Counted from the first letter of the stretch, positions 9,251-18,394 are shown. The stretch is DNA of 64,000 nt from Flavobacteriaceae bacterium (GCA_027490305.1 JAIXYI010000045.1:1-64000), one strand, 5' to 3'. The notes: generated by a model not told the origin, from the letters alone. Translations and numbers: made by a program.

Positions 9251-10466
9251 GTCACTCGTACTCGTGCTGATGGCCACGGGACACTTTCTGTATGGTCAGC
9301 AAAACAACCTGACGGGTTCACCCTATTCTCTCTACGGGTTGGGCATCAAGAACGACGCGGGTATTGGGCGTTTTCCGGGGTTGGCGGGCACCGGTATCGC
9401 GCTTGACGGCAAAGAAGACATCAATATTGCCAATCCCGCGGCGCTTGCGGAACTGCCGTTAAACTGTTTCCTGACCGACATCGGGATCAAGTTCCTGAAA
9501 AGTGAACAGGAGGCGGAAGGCGATAACAACCAATCCCACAACTTCGGATTCAGCAACTTTGCCTTCGCTTTTCCCGTTCATAAGGGCGGAAACGTTTCGG
9601 CTGTATTGATTCCCTATACCGAAGTTGGCTATGTGTTGGGCGAGATTAAGGAGTATATCGGTGGCTCTCAGGAGTCGTATACGAGCTATGTTACGGGCAG
9701 TGGCGGACTGAACCAGTTCTCACTGAATTATAGTTTCACTGTTGGGAAGAAACTGAATCTCGGTGTGACGCCGGACGTATTATTTGGAACGATCAACCAA
9801 ACACAACTCTCCTTTGTAGGCAGTTCTGTTATAACCATAAAGGATGAATACCGTTACAGTGGGTATCGTTTGAACTTCGGGGGACTTTACAAAATGGGGA
9901 CAAGCGGTACGTTCGGCATGGTGGTGCGTGTACCCTCAAAAATTACCGGGCAGCGAAACCGGTTGGCCACTTCGTCGCAGGAAGGCGTTGTGTTTGATGA
10001 AGTTTCGGGGGATGCCGATCCTTTCCGGTTTCCGCTCGACGTCGGCGGAGGATACTCGAAGCACTTTCGCAATATGATAGTCAACGTTGATGCGTCGTAT
10101 AGCTTTTGGAACGCTACACATCAATCAGACCATACCGGCAGGTTTGTCGACGAGGTGGCGTTTGGTGCGGGGTGGCAGCTATTAGAACGTCGTCCGAAGA
10201 AGTACTGGGATCGCATCGAATATCGGGCGGCACTCCATTTCAACTCCGGCAATCTTGAAGTAGATGGCGATGCCATATCCGAATGGAAGGCGAGTATCGG
10301 CCTGGGGCTGCCACTGCATATCCGATCGGCGTCGCGATTGAATATTTCGTTGTCATACGCCGATAGGGGAAAAATAACCGACACCCTCATCCGGGAGAAG
10401 ACCGTTCTTCTGACACTCAACTTTTCTTTTCGTGACATCTGGTTTGTTAAACCAAAAATTGATTGA
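9234..10466 (+). CDS. Outer membrane beta-barrel protein (FadL/PorV-like pattern)
   Basis: The ATG at this position gives a 410-residue protein with signal MRYLTKSLVLVLMATG and cleavage after FLYGQ. It then starts with NNLTGSPYSLYGLGIKNDAGIGRFPGLAGTG, a pattern seen in Bacteroidota PorV/FadL-like barrels, and ends in alternating strands (TVLLTLNFSFRDIWFVKPKID). It overlaps the DUF4270 gene by 17 nt, so the two products are probably translationally coupled and may act together in the outer membrane. The specific transported molecule is unknown. Confidence 0.7.
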   Translation: MRYLTKSLVLVLMATGHFLYGQQNNLTGSPYSLYGLGIKNDAGIGRFPGLAGTGIALDGKEDINIANPAALAELPLNCFLTDIGIKFLKSEQEAEGDNNQSHNFGFSNFAFAFPVHKGGNVSAVLIPYTEVGYVLGEIKEYIGGSQESYTSYVTGSGGLNQFSLNYSFTVGKKLNLGVTPDVLFGTINQTQLSFVGSSVITIKDEYRYSGYRLNFGGLYKMGTSGTFGMVVRVPSKITGQRNRLATSSQEGVVFDEVSGDADPFRFPLDVGGGYSKHFRNMIVNVDASYSFWNATHQSDHTGRFVDEVAFGAGWQLLERRPKKYWDRIEYRAALHFNSGNLEVDGDAISEWKASIGLGLPLHIRSASRLNISLSYADRGKITDTLIREKTVLLTLNFSFRDIWFVKPKID

Positions 10467-10503
10467 CCTTTTTGTGCGGCAATTGGGAAGGGAGAAGTTT
10501 TAA

Positions 10504-10619
10504 GGGTTGAGTTTTGAGTTTTGAGTTTTGAGTTGGGGTTCGTTCTCGCTTGAGGTATTTTCAATTGGTTGAGGGAGGAGGGTTCAGGGTTCAGGGTTCA
10601 GGGTTGGCGGTTGAGGGGG
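10504..10619 (+). repeat. Heptad-period repeat tract with G-quadruplex potential
   Basis: Two blocks separated by about 30 nt. The first repeats GAGTTTT three times; the second repeats AGGGTTC three times and closes with AGGGTTG. Four GGG runs at 10580-10603 are separated by identical TTCA loops, the classical quadruplex pattern. The tract fills the gap between the convergent barrel and thioesterase genes. Confidence 0.85.
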
Positions 10620-10658
10620 TACTGTGTGCCCTCGACGCTTGTTCCTCTATCAAACCTG

Positions 10659-11096
10659 CTACATACTGATTTTCATTTCACTCATTACAAGATTTGAGGT
10701 TGCGGAGGCTATCATCTTTTCTGAGCTAAACATTTCGGCTTTTACATTGATAACTGATTTTCCTTTTTTTACAATGGCGGTCTTTACTACAACTGTATCG
10801 CCTTCTTTGGCCGCACTAAAAAACTCCACATTGAGCGTAATGGTTGGGAAGAAGTGATCGGTGCCTAAAATCATGAAATTTACACCGATACAATCATCAA
10901 ACATCCCGCAAATAACGCCACCGTGGAGGGTTCCGGCTGGGTTGGTCATCTCTTTTCGTACTTCAAATTGAAACTCGACTGCGTTTTCATCAGCAGCAAG
11001 CACCGTCCCATTCAGCCATTTGGAGAATGGGGACGGACTTCCTGAAAACGGCTTTCCAATAAAACGTCGGAGTAACTGAAGTCTATTGTTTTCCAT
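10659..11096 (-). CDS. PaaI-type hotdog-fold thioesterase
   Basis: A 145-residue single hotdog domain. The helix-entry motif NPAGTLHGGVICGMFDDCIG (about 51-70) carries the HGG and Asp arrangement of PaaI/4HBT acyl-CoA thioesterases. The C-terminal strands (VVKTAIVKKGKSVINVKAEM) are typical. It is the last gene of the AT-rich seven-gene block and lies 9 nt after the SDR stop. The acyl-CoA substrate is unknown; it may act on the same lipid or aromatic acid as the neighbouring dehydrogenase. Confidence 0.85.
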   Translation of the reverse strand: MENNRLQLLRRFIGKPFSGSPSPFSKWLNGTVLAADENAVEFQFEVRKEMTNPAGTLHGGVICGMFDDCIGVNFMILGTDHFFPTITLNVEFFSAAKEGDTVVVKTAIVKKGKSVINVKAEMFSSEKMIASATSNLVMSEMKISM

Positions 11097-11105
11097 TTTT
11101 GTTCT

Positions 11106-11885
11106 TTATTTCTTTTGACTGGCTAAGTTCTTTTTGATTTTCATCATGATGAAATCGGGCGTAACTCGGGGCAAATTCGAGATAAACCAATTGCTAAAAC
11201 CTACTATCTTTTTTGTTTTTGTATTGAGGAGGAGTGTAACTCCTTCCCGCGCCACTATTTCCGGACGAACGGGTTTGTTTGTTTTGTAGGCATTGGTGGC
11301 AGCCATTTCGTTGGTTGTAAAACCGGTGTCAGTTGGACCCGGGCACAGTGCTTTTACCATGACACCGGTTCCTTCGAGCTCGGCATTTGTCGTTTCTGAA
11401 AAGGCCAAAACAAACGACTTGGTAGCCGAGTAAACGGAATAGTACGGAAAAGGTAAAAATGAAAGTAGCGATGCTATATTCATGATATTTCCGGACCCTC
11501 TTTTGACCATATCCTGCGCAAAAAGCTTTGTAAGCACTACTACGCTCGATATGTTGAGTTCGATCATCTTCAATTCTTCCTGTAGCGAGGTTTCTATGAA
11601 CGGGCCATAGTTTCCGACTCCCGCATTGTTTATCAGGTATTGAACCTCCAGTCTTTCCTTCTTTATTTCGTGATACAACACTTCTGCATTAACAGACGAC
11701 GAGAGGTCTTTTCGAATTGTTTTTACTTTGATGCCGTATTTTGATTCAAGATCCTCTTTGATACTTTGTAAACGGTCAACGTTTCGTGCCACTAAAATCA
11801 GGTTGTGATTTTTTGAGGCCAGTATTTTGGCCATTTCCAAGCCAATGCCTGATGAGGCTCCGGTAATTAGGGTGTATGTTTCCAT
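11106..11885 (-). CDS. Short-chain dehydrogenase/reductase
   Basis: A 259-residue classical SDR. Visible are the cofactor motif TGASSGIG (residues 7-14), NNAG near 86-89, the catalytic Ser in IASLLSFLP near 138, and YSATK (Tyr about 151, Lys about 155) followed by PGPTDTGF. The subgroup resembles the DltE/YqjQ-like oxidoreductases. It uses NAD(P)H; the substrate cannot be predicted. It is encoded between the orphan 97-residue protein and the thioesterase in the efflux block. Confidence 0.9.
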   Translation of the reverse strand: METYTLITGASSGIGLEMAKILASKNHNLILVARNVDRLQSIKEDLESKYGIKVKTIRKDLSSSVNAEVLYHEIKKERLEVQYLINNAGVGNYGPFIETSLQEELKMIELNISSVVVLTKLFAQDMVKRGSGNIMNIASLLSFLPFPYYSVYSATKSFVLAFSETTNAELEGTGVMVKALCPGPTDTGFTTNEMAATNAYKTNKPVRPEIVAREGVTLLLNTKTKKIVGFSNWFISNLPRVTPDFIMMKIKKNLASQKK

Positions 11886-11892
11886 TTTGTAT

Positions 11893-12186
11893 TTATATTA
11901 AATTTGTTCGTATTCTTTTTACTCCTTTTTTCTTCACTCTCTCACAATACCATTTATCTTCCTTATATCCTGAAAAAATGTACACGTAAACGAAATCTTC
12001 ACTATCCAGTTGAATTTGTTTAAAAAACTCATACAAGAGGTTTACTATCGCTCTAAAATGAAGCGCCTCTGGTTCAATTAAAACAAGCGTTTCCATCCAC
12101 TGGGTTTTCCCAATTTTAGAGTGTATTCTCTCTTTTAACTGATGTACAATCGTATCATCTTTTATGTTGTAATAAATGGCATTCAT
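11893..12186 (-). CDS. Hypothetical 97-residue protein in the efflux operon
   Basis: Not recognised. It is a small soluble protein without a signal or membrane segment. It has an acidic middle (LLYEFFKQIQLDSEDFVYVYIFSGY as alternating helix and strand) and a strongly basic tail (VKKKGVKRIRTNLI). It starts 1 nt after the RND pump stop, and the SDR starts 7 nt after its own stop, so it is surely co-transcribed. The basic tail could bind nucleic acid or lipid, but this is speculation. Confidence 0.65.
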   Translation of the reverse strand: MNAIYYNIKDDTIVHQLKERIHSKIGKTQWMETLVLIEPEALHFRAIVNLLYEFFKQIQLDSEDFVYVYIFSGYKEDKWYCERVKKKGVKRIRTNLI

Positions 12187-12187
12187 A

Positions 12188-15100
12188 TTACTCGTTTTCC
12201 AGACTGGGCGGAATCAGTTTATACATAACGGGTGTTACAATTCGCGCCAAAATGGTGGAACTTATCAAGCCGCCAATCAGCACGATCGCCAGCGGAGATA
12301 TTTGCGGATTGGGATTCACGGCCAGCGGAATCAAACCACAGATGGCGGTAACGGATGTTAGAACTACCGGAAGAAAACGGGTTTCTCCGGCGATGGCAAT
12401 AGCTTCATCAATAGATTTACCTTCTTGTCTTAATTGATTGGTAAAATCAACCAAAAGAAGCGAGTTTTTGACTTGTATGCCTGACAATCCAATGAAGCCG
12501 ATAATCGAAACCAATGACATGGGGTTTCCGGATGCTATTAAGAACAGTACGCCTCCAAGAACGCCTAACGGAATGATTGACATGACAATAATGATTCCTT
12601 TAAAGGTTTTGAATTGCAGTAATAAGACCGCAATGAATAAAAACGTACTCAATATGATAACCGCAAGAAAATTACCTCCTAATGCATCACCTTCCGATTC
12701 TTTTTCGCCGGATAGTTTGTAGTAATATCCTTTGGGCATATCCAGTTTATCCAGTTTCGGTATAATATCTACCAGCAAATCATTTGCTAAGTAGCCCTCT
12801 TTTGTCATGGCAGTGACTTTTGAAAAGCGTGATTTATTGAAGTGGTTTATTGCTGTAGGTGCCGTTTCAAACGATACTGTTGCAATTTGATTTAGTGCAA
12901 TTGGTGTTCCCTGCACGTTATTGACATATACATTCTTTAGTGCATCAAGATTCGAAAATTTATCTCTTGGTAATGTGATGGTGACGTTTCTTGCATCGCC
13001 GCGATCATCGATGTAATCGCCGACCGTTAAACCGGCAACCGCAAGACGAATTACTTTATCTACCTCACTGGTCAGCACACCCAGAGTTCTTGCTTTTTCT
13101 TTATCGATTTTTACTTTCACATCCGTTTTATAGGTGTTTAGCTCGTTATTGATGTAGACGGTTCCTTTCTCATTTCGCAAAATAGTTTCTACCTGAGAAG
13201 ACAGCTTGCGCAAGACGTTCTGGTCTTCGCCAAATAATCGCACTACGATATTGGCTTCTAACGGTGTTCCTTGTTCAAAATCTTTTACTTCTAGTTTCGC
13301 ATAAGGCATCGTTTTGAATTTCTCACGCAATTCCAGTATGAGTTTCGTTTTGTCTGACGGTTTGGCTTCCTCTTCCAATTGCACGAAAATTTGAGCAAAA
13401 TCAGATTTTCTGTCCTGTGGGTGTACATTGTAATAAATTTGAGGATTTCCATGACCGACATTGGAGGTGAAATACACAATTTCTTTGTGGTTTTTGAGTT
13501 CTTTTTCCACCAGTTTCGTTACCCTGTCACTTTCGGAAATACTGGCTTGAAGCGGCATTTTTATGTTGATTAAAAACATGGGTTTTTCCGAAGTAGGGAA
13601 TAACTTAAATCCGGCAACAGAGAACAGTCCGAAAGCTATAACGCTTAAAAATAGCGAAATGGAAATGGTCGTTTTGGGATATTTCAATGCTTTCGGCATG
13701 ATATCTCGGTAGGCTCTGGTAAGGAACTTTTGCAAATACTGAAGGAAAATATTTCCTCCTTCATGTTCATGTGTTTTTAAAAATCGACTTCCCAAAAACG
13801 GAACCAACGTTAACGCCACAATCATAGAAGCCAATACGCTTGTAATTACCGCCATAGGTAAACTTCTGATAAATTCGCCTGCGATGTCGGGTAGAAAAGC
13901 CAATGGTAAGAACGCTATCACCAACGTTGCCGTGGTGCCAACAACCGCAACACCAATTTGCTTTGTACCTTTTAAAACGGCATCCATCTTAGAATGTCCT
14001 TCCCGGAGCCAGCGCTCAATATTCTCGACTACGACAATACTATCATCAACCAATAATCCTAAAGCGACTACTAATCCAACAATACTCAACTGATTTAAGG
14101 AATACCCTAGCGCATTCATTGCAATTAATCCCAACGCCAATGACAACGGTATGGAAATCATCACGATACCAGATGCTCTCAATCCTAATGGTATTAATGT
14201 AATGACAACCAAAAGAATAGCGAGTCCGAAATCAAACCCTAAATGTCCCAGCCGCTTTGACACCATATCGGCCTGGTCAAAGTTTTTTATGAGTTTGATG
14301 TTAGCCGGTAAGTCTTTTGAGAATGCGTCTACTATTGGCAGATATTCTTTCTGAACATCACTAATGTTTACATTATCCTTCATTCCGGCCGTAACCAACA
14401 CGCATCGATGCCCGTTAATCCTTGTTATATGATAGACTACTTCCGATTTGTAGTTTACGTCGGCTACATCTTTCATATAGATGATTTTCCCATTGGCGTT
14501 GTAAATAACCGTATTGGCTACATCATCTGCATTTTTGAATTTCCCACTGGTTTTTACATTGAATACTTTCGAATCCAGATCAATGCTTCCACCCGGAATG
14601 TCGGCAGCCTCACTTTGCAGACTTCCCATTACTATATTTAATGGTATTCGTAACTGGGCTAACTTTTCCAGATTCAAATCCACACGGATTTCCTGTTCCG
14701 GAATACCACTGTATTTTACATCCTTAAGATTGGTGATTTTTTCAATCTTTGTCTTTAGTTTGTCTGCTTCATCCCGCAGCTTTTTATCGGATGCATTTTC
14801 AGAAACCAGCGCTACCTGAAGAATTTTTACATCGGAAGACGAAATTTTCTCCGTTTTGATTTGATAAATGTCTTTTGGTAACTCACTGTTTTTTAGTGCG
14901 TTTATTTCGGTAGAGATTTCCTGGTATTTGTTGTCAACATCTACTCCATATTTGAATTTTACCTGAAAAGCGGCTACACCATCTTCGACAGTTGTGAGTA
15001 TTTTTTCGATGTTTTCTAAGCCATAAATCTTATTTTCAATAGGTTTTACCACTTGTTCTTCCATGTCTTTCGGACTGGTACCCGGATAGATAACCGTAAC

Positions 15101-15238
15101 GAGGTATTGTGGCGGATGCGTTCCGGGATCTTCTGCCCGTGGCATCGTGAATAACGTCAGGCCTCCTACCACGGCGACTAACAGCGCCAGAATCAGTGTA
15201 AACTGATAATTCTTAACTGAAAAGTTTGTTATCTTCAT
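12188..15238 (-). CDS. RND efflux transporter permease (AcrB/MexF superfamily)
   Basis: A full-length 1016-residue inner membrane pump. A first helix (about 12-29) is followed by the periplasmic porter domain, a block of five to six helices around 330-540, a second porter half, and a final helix block around 855-1010. The proton-relay pair appears as LVDDSIVVVENIERW, the usual transmembrane helix 4 signature of RND pumps. It is 7 nt downstream of its adaptor gene and exports substrates through the TolC-like product of the same operon. Codons are clearly AT-richer than in the flanking genes. Confidence 0.95.
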   Translation of the reverse strand: MKITNFSVKNYQFTLILALLVAVVGGLTLFTMPRAEDPGTHPPQYLVTVIYPGTSPKDMEEQVVKPIENKIYGLENIEKILTTVEDGVAAFQVKFKYGVDVDNKYQEISTEINALKNSELPKDIYQIKTEKISSSDVKILQVALVSENASDKKLRDEADKLKTKIEKITNLKDVKYSGIPEQEIRVDLNLEKLAQLRIPLNIVMGSLQSEAADIPGGSIDLDSKVFNVKTSGKFKNADDVANTVIYNANGKIIYMKDVADVNYKSEVVYHITRINGHRCVLVTAGMKDNVNISDVQKEYLPIVDAFSKDLPANIKLIKNFDQADMVSKRLGHLGFDFGLAILLVVITLIPLGLRASGIVMISIPLSLALGLIAMNALGYSLNQLSIVGLVVALGLLVDDSIVVVENIERWLREGHSKMDAVLKGTKQIGVAVVGTTATLVIAFLPLAFLPDIAGEFIRSLPMAVITSVLASMIVALTLVPFLGSRFLKTHEHEGGNIFLQYLQKFLTRAYRDIMPKALKYPKTTISISLFLSVIAFGLFSVAGFKLFPTSEKPMFLINIKMPLQASISESDRVTKLVEKELKNHKEIVYFTSNVGHGNPQIYYNVHPQDRKSDFAQIFVQLEEEAKPSDKTKLILELREKFKTMPYAKLEVKDFEQGTPLEANIVVRLFGEDQNVLRKLSSQVETILRNEKGTVYINNELNTYKTDVKVKIDKEKARTLGVLTSEVDKVIRLAVAGLTVGDYIDDRGDARNVTITLPRDKFSNLDALKNVYVNNVQGTPIALNQIATVSFETAPTAINHFNKSRFSKVTAMTKEGYLANDLLVDIIPKLDKLDMPKGYYYKLSGEKESEGDALGGNFLAVIILSTFLFIAVLLLQFKTFKGIIIVMSIIPLGVLGGVLFLIASGNPMSLVSIIGFIGLSGIQVKNSLLLVDFTNQLRQEGKSIDEAIAIAGETRFLPVVLTSVTAICGLIPLAVNPNPQISPLAIVLIGGLISSTILARIVTPVMYKLIPPSLENE

Positions 15239-15245
15239 GACGTTG

Positions 15246-16337
15246 TTAGTTAATTACTTTGATGGTGGATTGTTCGTTTAAATACGCGCTGTTGGAAACA
15301 ACTATTTGATCGGTTTTTTGAAGACCGTCTTTTATGAATACGCTGTTGTTTCCGAACTTGTGTATCGTAACAGGCTGTCTTTTTACTTTATTATTCGCTA
15401 CGATAAATACAAAGGCTTTATTTCCGTCTGCTTCTATAAGTGAATTATAGGGAATTACGATAAAGTCTTGCGCTTTCTCGGTTCGTATAGTTGCTTTCCC
15501 AAACATACCTACGGCGGGTTTGATGTTGCCCATTTTGAGTTTCAATTCGATCTGGAAAGAGCCTAAGGCTGCATCAGCAGATTGGGATTTTCTAAAAACG
15601 GTTGCTTCAAAGCTCTTTTCGGGATAGCCATCGAGTTGTACGCTCGCTTTCTGACTTATCGTAACAGATGCCCATTCCTGGTCGGTTACGCCGATTTTTA
15701 GTAGATAACTGTTGTTTTGGGTTGTCTCGTTTATGGCCAGAACCGGAGAACCCGCGCCAACAACTTCGCCTACGTTGGCTATTTTTCTTGACACAAAACC
15801 ATCTGCTGTTGCGACTATTTTTGCGTATCGGGCATTGAAAGCGACAGCCTCTTTTTGCTTTCTGGCAATGTCTAGTCCGGTTTTCGTATTTTGAAGTTGT
15901 TCCAGCGTATACACACTGTCTTTGTAGAGATTTAAAGCACGTGTGTAATCGCGTTCATACTTCTTAACGTTCAAATCTGTTTGGTTCAAACCGGAAGCAA
16001 TTTCTGTTTCGTCTAAAGTAGCCAAGAGCTGACCCTTTTTGAAAAACTGTCCTTCTTCTACAAAAATATGGCTGACAACTCCACCAATTTTAAATGCATA
16101 TTTCGCTTCGTTTTCTGTGGTTACCAAACCAGAGGCGTTTATATCGCTTGTAAGTGCCAACGATTCAACCGTTGCAGTTTTTATTGGAATGACGTCGGAC
16201 GTTTCTACTGTTTTATCTTCCTTTTTTTCCTCATTACAAGCGTAAAAAAGAGGTAGCATAAAAAGGAAAACAAGCATTGATTTTTTACTTATACGTGTAA
16301 AATTGTTTTCTTGGTATTCGTGAATCTTTGATTTCAT
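15246..16337 (-). CDS. RND efflux periplasmic adaptor lipoprotein
   Basis: A 363-residue membrane fusion protein with the lipobox FYAC after a hydrophobic stretch (about 21-34). The lipobox is followed by an acidic linker, a lipoyl-like domain (FKIGGVVSHIFVEEGQFFKKGQLLATLD), a coiled-coil hairpin, and a beta-barrel domain. The first 20 residues form an unusually long hydrophilic lead-in, so the ATG at 16277, which starts MLVFLFMLPL, may be the true start. It connects the RND pump to the TolC-family protein and lies 11 nt after the tolC-like gene. Confidence 0.9.
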   Translation of the reverse strand: MKSKIHEYQENNFTRISKKSMLVFLFMLPLFYACNEEKKEDKTVETSDVIPIKTATVESLALTSDINASGLVTTENEAKYAFKIGGVVSHIFVEEGQFFKKGQLLATLDETEIASGLNQTDLNVKKYERDYTRALNLYKDSVYTLEQLQNTKTGLDIARKQKEAVAFNARYAKIVATADGFVSRKIANVGEVVGAGSPVLAINETTQNNSYLLKIGVTDQEWASVTISQKASVQLDGYPEKSFEATVFRKSQSADAALGSFQIELKLKMGNIKPAVGMFGKATIRTEKAQDFIVIPYNSLIEADGNKAFVFIVANNKVKRQPVTIHKFGNNSVFIKDGLQKTDQIVVSNSAYLNEQSTIKVIN

Positions 16338-16348
16338 GTTTCTGGTTT

Positions 16349-17689
16349 TTAATTATTTAAAGCAAAAGTTGCATTCGCTCTCTCTAGTTCCGCAAAGGCA
16401 ATCCATGCGTTGTAAAGAGCTATATTGGTTGTGAGTTGGGTATCTACCCACTGATTTTGTGCGTCTAAAAGTTCGATGTAGATCGCCTGGCCTTCTTTGT
16501 ACAATTTGGTTATGTCTTCGTTGTATTTTTTGGCGGCTACTTTCTGGTTGCTATCGGCTTTGTATTGTTCCAATGCTGACGTTAGATTATTCCGGGTTAC
16601 TTGAAACTGCAGCAACAATTGCTGTTTTACATTGTCAATTTGAGAGCTTATTTTCTTGGTGTCTTCTTCAACTTGCTTAAGTCGATAGCTGTTTTTGTTG
16701 CCTGAGAAAATGTTCCATTCCAAAGCAACTCCGGCAAAGTAGTATCTTGATTGTTTGTTGACTTCGAAATCAAAGTCCTGAAAACCTACATCGGCAAAAC
16801 CACTTAGTTTCGGGAACCAATATGATTGCGTCAGCCTGGCCACATTGCCATTAAGTTCTTTAACCAAGCCTAGTTGCGAAAGTTCCTCCCTGTTTTGGGT
16901 ATTCTCATTGACCAGGGCAGTTGGTGGTACGTCTTTTTCAGCATCCACTTCTATTTCAGTATCGAGTTTCTGATTGAGCAGGAAATTGAAATAGGATTTT
17001 GCATTATTGCTTACCTGCTTTGCTGTTTCAAGATCAGCTTCGATGCGAATGACTTCATTGTCACTTCGTAAAACCGCCGTACGATTGATTTTTTCATTCT
17101 TAAAAAGGGATTGGTTTACCCTTTGGTTTTCCTTTACCAGTTTCAACGCATCCTGATAAATTTTGACGCCCTCAATGGATTGTAGGTACTTGTAGTAGGC
17201 AATTTTTATTTCCTTTACCAGCTCTCTCTTGTAAATTTCAAGTTCGATTCTTTGCAAGGAATTTTGTTGCGTTTTAATTCTCTTGTTGTAGATGATTTCA
17301 AAATTCAGCAAGGGCATGGTTGTATGAATTTTGGCGTCGTAAAAATTGTCAGGGTTAATTAGGACCGACTGATTTTGCAGCGTCGGAAAAGCGTTGGAAC
17401 TTGTGATTTGGTTTAACGTTGTATAAACCGGGTTCAGCAGATCTCCGATCGGAATATCTATTGTTCTTCCTCCTTCCGCTTTTGTGTAATTAGCATTTAA
17501 AGAGACCGTTGGGTAAAACAGCGAACGAGCTTCTTTTAGAGCGTATACACTCTTGTTGATGTCAAAGTTATGCTGCTTGACAACTTCGTTAGTAGTTAAT
17601 CCAATTTGGATATAGTTGTCGAGTTTGCTTTGGGAATATCCCAGATATCCCAGGCAAATTATTACGAGTGTTAGTACATTTTTTTTCAT
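16349..17689 (-). CDS. TolC-family outer membrane efflux protein
   Basis: The ATG at this end gives a 446-residue protein with a clean signal peptide (MKKNVLTLVIICLGYLGYSQ); the GTG two codons upstream is unlikely. Two similar halves with long helices follow the TolC/OEP pattern. The tail reads YKEGQAIYIELLDAQNQWVDTQ, a common ending of this family. It is the first structural gene after tetR, and a TGAAC-N3-GTTCA palindrome lies 20 nt upstream of the start. It completes a tripartite RND system. Confidence 0.92.
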   Translation of the reverse strand: MKKNVLTLVIICLGYLGYSQSKLDNYIQIGLTTNEVVKQHNFDINKSVYALKEARSLFYPTVSLNANYTKAEGGRTIDIPIGDLLNPVYTTLNQITSSNAFPTLQNQSVLINPDNFYDAKIHTTMPLLNFEIIYNKRIKTQQNSLQRIELEIYKRELVKEIKIAYYKYLQSIEGVKIYQDALKLVKENQRVNQSLFKNEKINRTAVLRSDNEVIRIEADLETAKQVSNNAKSYFNFLLNQKLDTEIEVDAEKDVPPTALVNENTQNREELSQLGLVKELNGNVARLTQSYWFPKLSGFADVGFQDFDFEVNKQSRYYFAGVALEWNIFSGNKNSYRLKQVEEDTKKISSQIDNVKQQLLLQFQVTRNNLTSALEQYKADSNQKVAAKKYNEDITKLYKEGQAIYIELLDAQNQWVDTQLTTNIALYNAWIAFAELERANATFALNN

Positions 17690-17708
17690 ATACACGTTGT
17701 TTATTTAC

Positions 17709-17721
17709 TGAACATTGTTCA
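17709..17721. promoter_or_regulatory. Probable TetR operator before the efflux genes
   Basis: A perfect 13-bp palindrome, TGAACATTGTTCA, in the 51-nt gap between the tetR stop and the tolC start. The same TGAAC-N3-GTTCA arms occur upstream of tetR itself, which strongly suggests a shared operator. Confidence 0.72.
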
Positions 17722-17740
17722 AAATATTGCACAAAAAAAA

Positions 17741-18358
17741 TTACATTTTAGTTATCATTTTTAGGTACTCATTATAACCCTCAAACAAGATCGTATCCGG
17801 ATTACTGAATTTCACGCCTTTCGTTCTCTGTCGGATTTCAAGGCAGCACATCCCGTGCACCAAACTCCAGATCATGAACGATAAAGGTTCTAATGAGTGT
17901 CCTTTAAAATGCCCATGCTCCATACACTGGCTAACGGTTTCCTTTAGAGCACCAAAAGTGGCTACACCTTCATTCCAGTCCTCTTTTTTGGCGTTTTCTA
18001 TAAATTCCATCGGCGCTTTCACGTTAAACATTAAATCATACATTTCCTGATTTTCAATTGCGAACTTGAGATAGGTAATCCCCATTTTCTTCAACCTTTC
18101 CATTGGATCCTCGATGGAAAACAAGCCTTGAAAAAATCCTCCTAATTCTTGAAAACCAATAGAATGCAAATCATGTAAAATAGCGTTCTTATCTTTGAAA
18201 TACACATAGACAGTGCCGACACTATAGTCGATTTCATCGGCTATATTTCGCATGGTAGTCTGTTCGATCCCTTTTTCTAAAAAGAGTTTTTTGGCACCTT
18301 TTAGAATAAGCGTTCGCAATGCTTCTTTTTCTCTTGCTTTTCTGTCCGCTACGCTCAT
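17741..18358 (-). CDS. TetR/AcrR family transcriptional regulator
   Basis: A 205-residue protein with an N-terminal TetR DNA-binding domain. The helix-turn-helix lies at about residues 30-55 (KGIEQTTMRNIADEIDYSVG, then TVYVYFKDK). The C-terminal half is a helical ligand-binding domain. It heads the efflux block on the same strand and is flanked by two copies of the palindrome TGAAC-N3-GTTCA, one before its own promoter and one before tolC. Known family behaviour suggests ligand-relieved repression of the pump and of itself. The ligand is unknown. Confidence 0.93.
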   Translation of the reverse strand: MSVADRKAREKEALRTLILKGAKKLFLEKGIEQTTMRNIADEIDYSVGTVYVYFKDKNAILHDLHSIGFQELGGFFQGLFSIEDPMERLKKMGITYLKFAIENQEMYDLMFNVKAPMEFIENAKKEDWNEGVATFGALKETVSQCMEHGHFKGHSLEPLSFMIWSLVHGMCCLEIRQRTKGVKFSNPDTILFEGYNEYLKMITKM

Positions 18359-18375
18359 ACTATTGATTTACACGG

Positions 18376-18383
18376 CAAATGTA
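18376..18383 (-). promoter_or_regulatory. -7 box of the tetR promoter
   Basis: Minus strand TACATTTG matches TAnnTTTG. An upstream TTG lies 15 nt away, slightly short of the usual spacing, and overlaps the operator. Repressor binding there would block the -33 region. Confidence 0.5.
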
Positions 18384-18394
18384 TGTATTTATTT

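Noticed and set aside
10504..10619. Possible CRISPR arrays in the repeated intergenic tracts
   Set aside because: The units are 7 nt, degenerate and contiguous, without unique spacers of constant length or cas genes.
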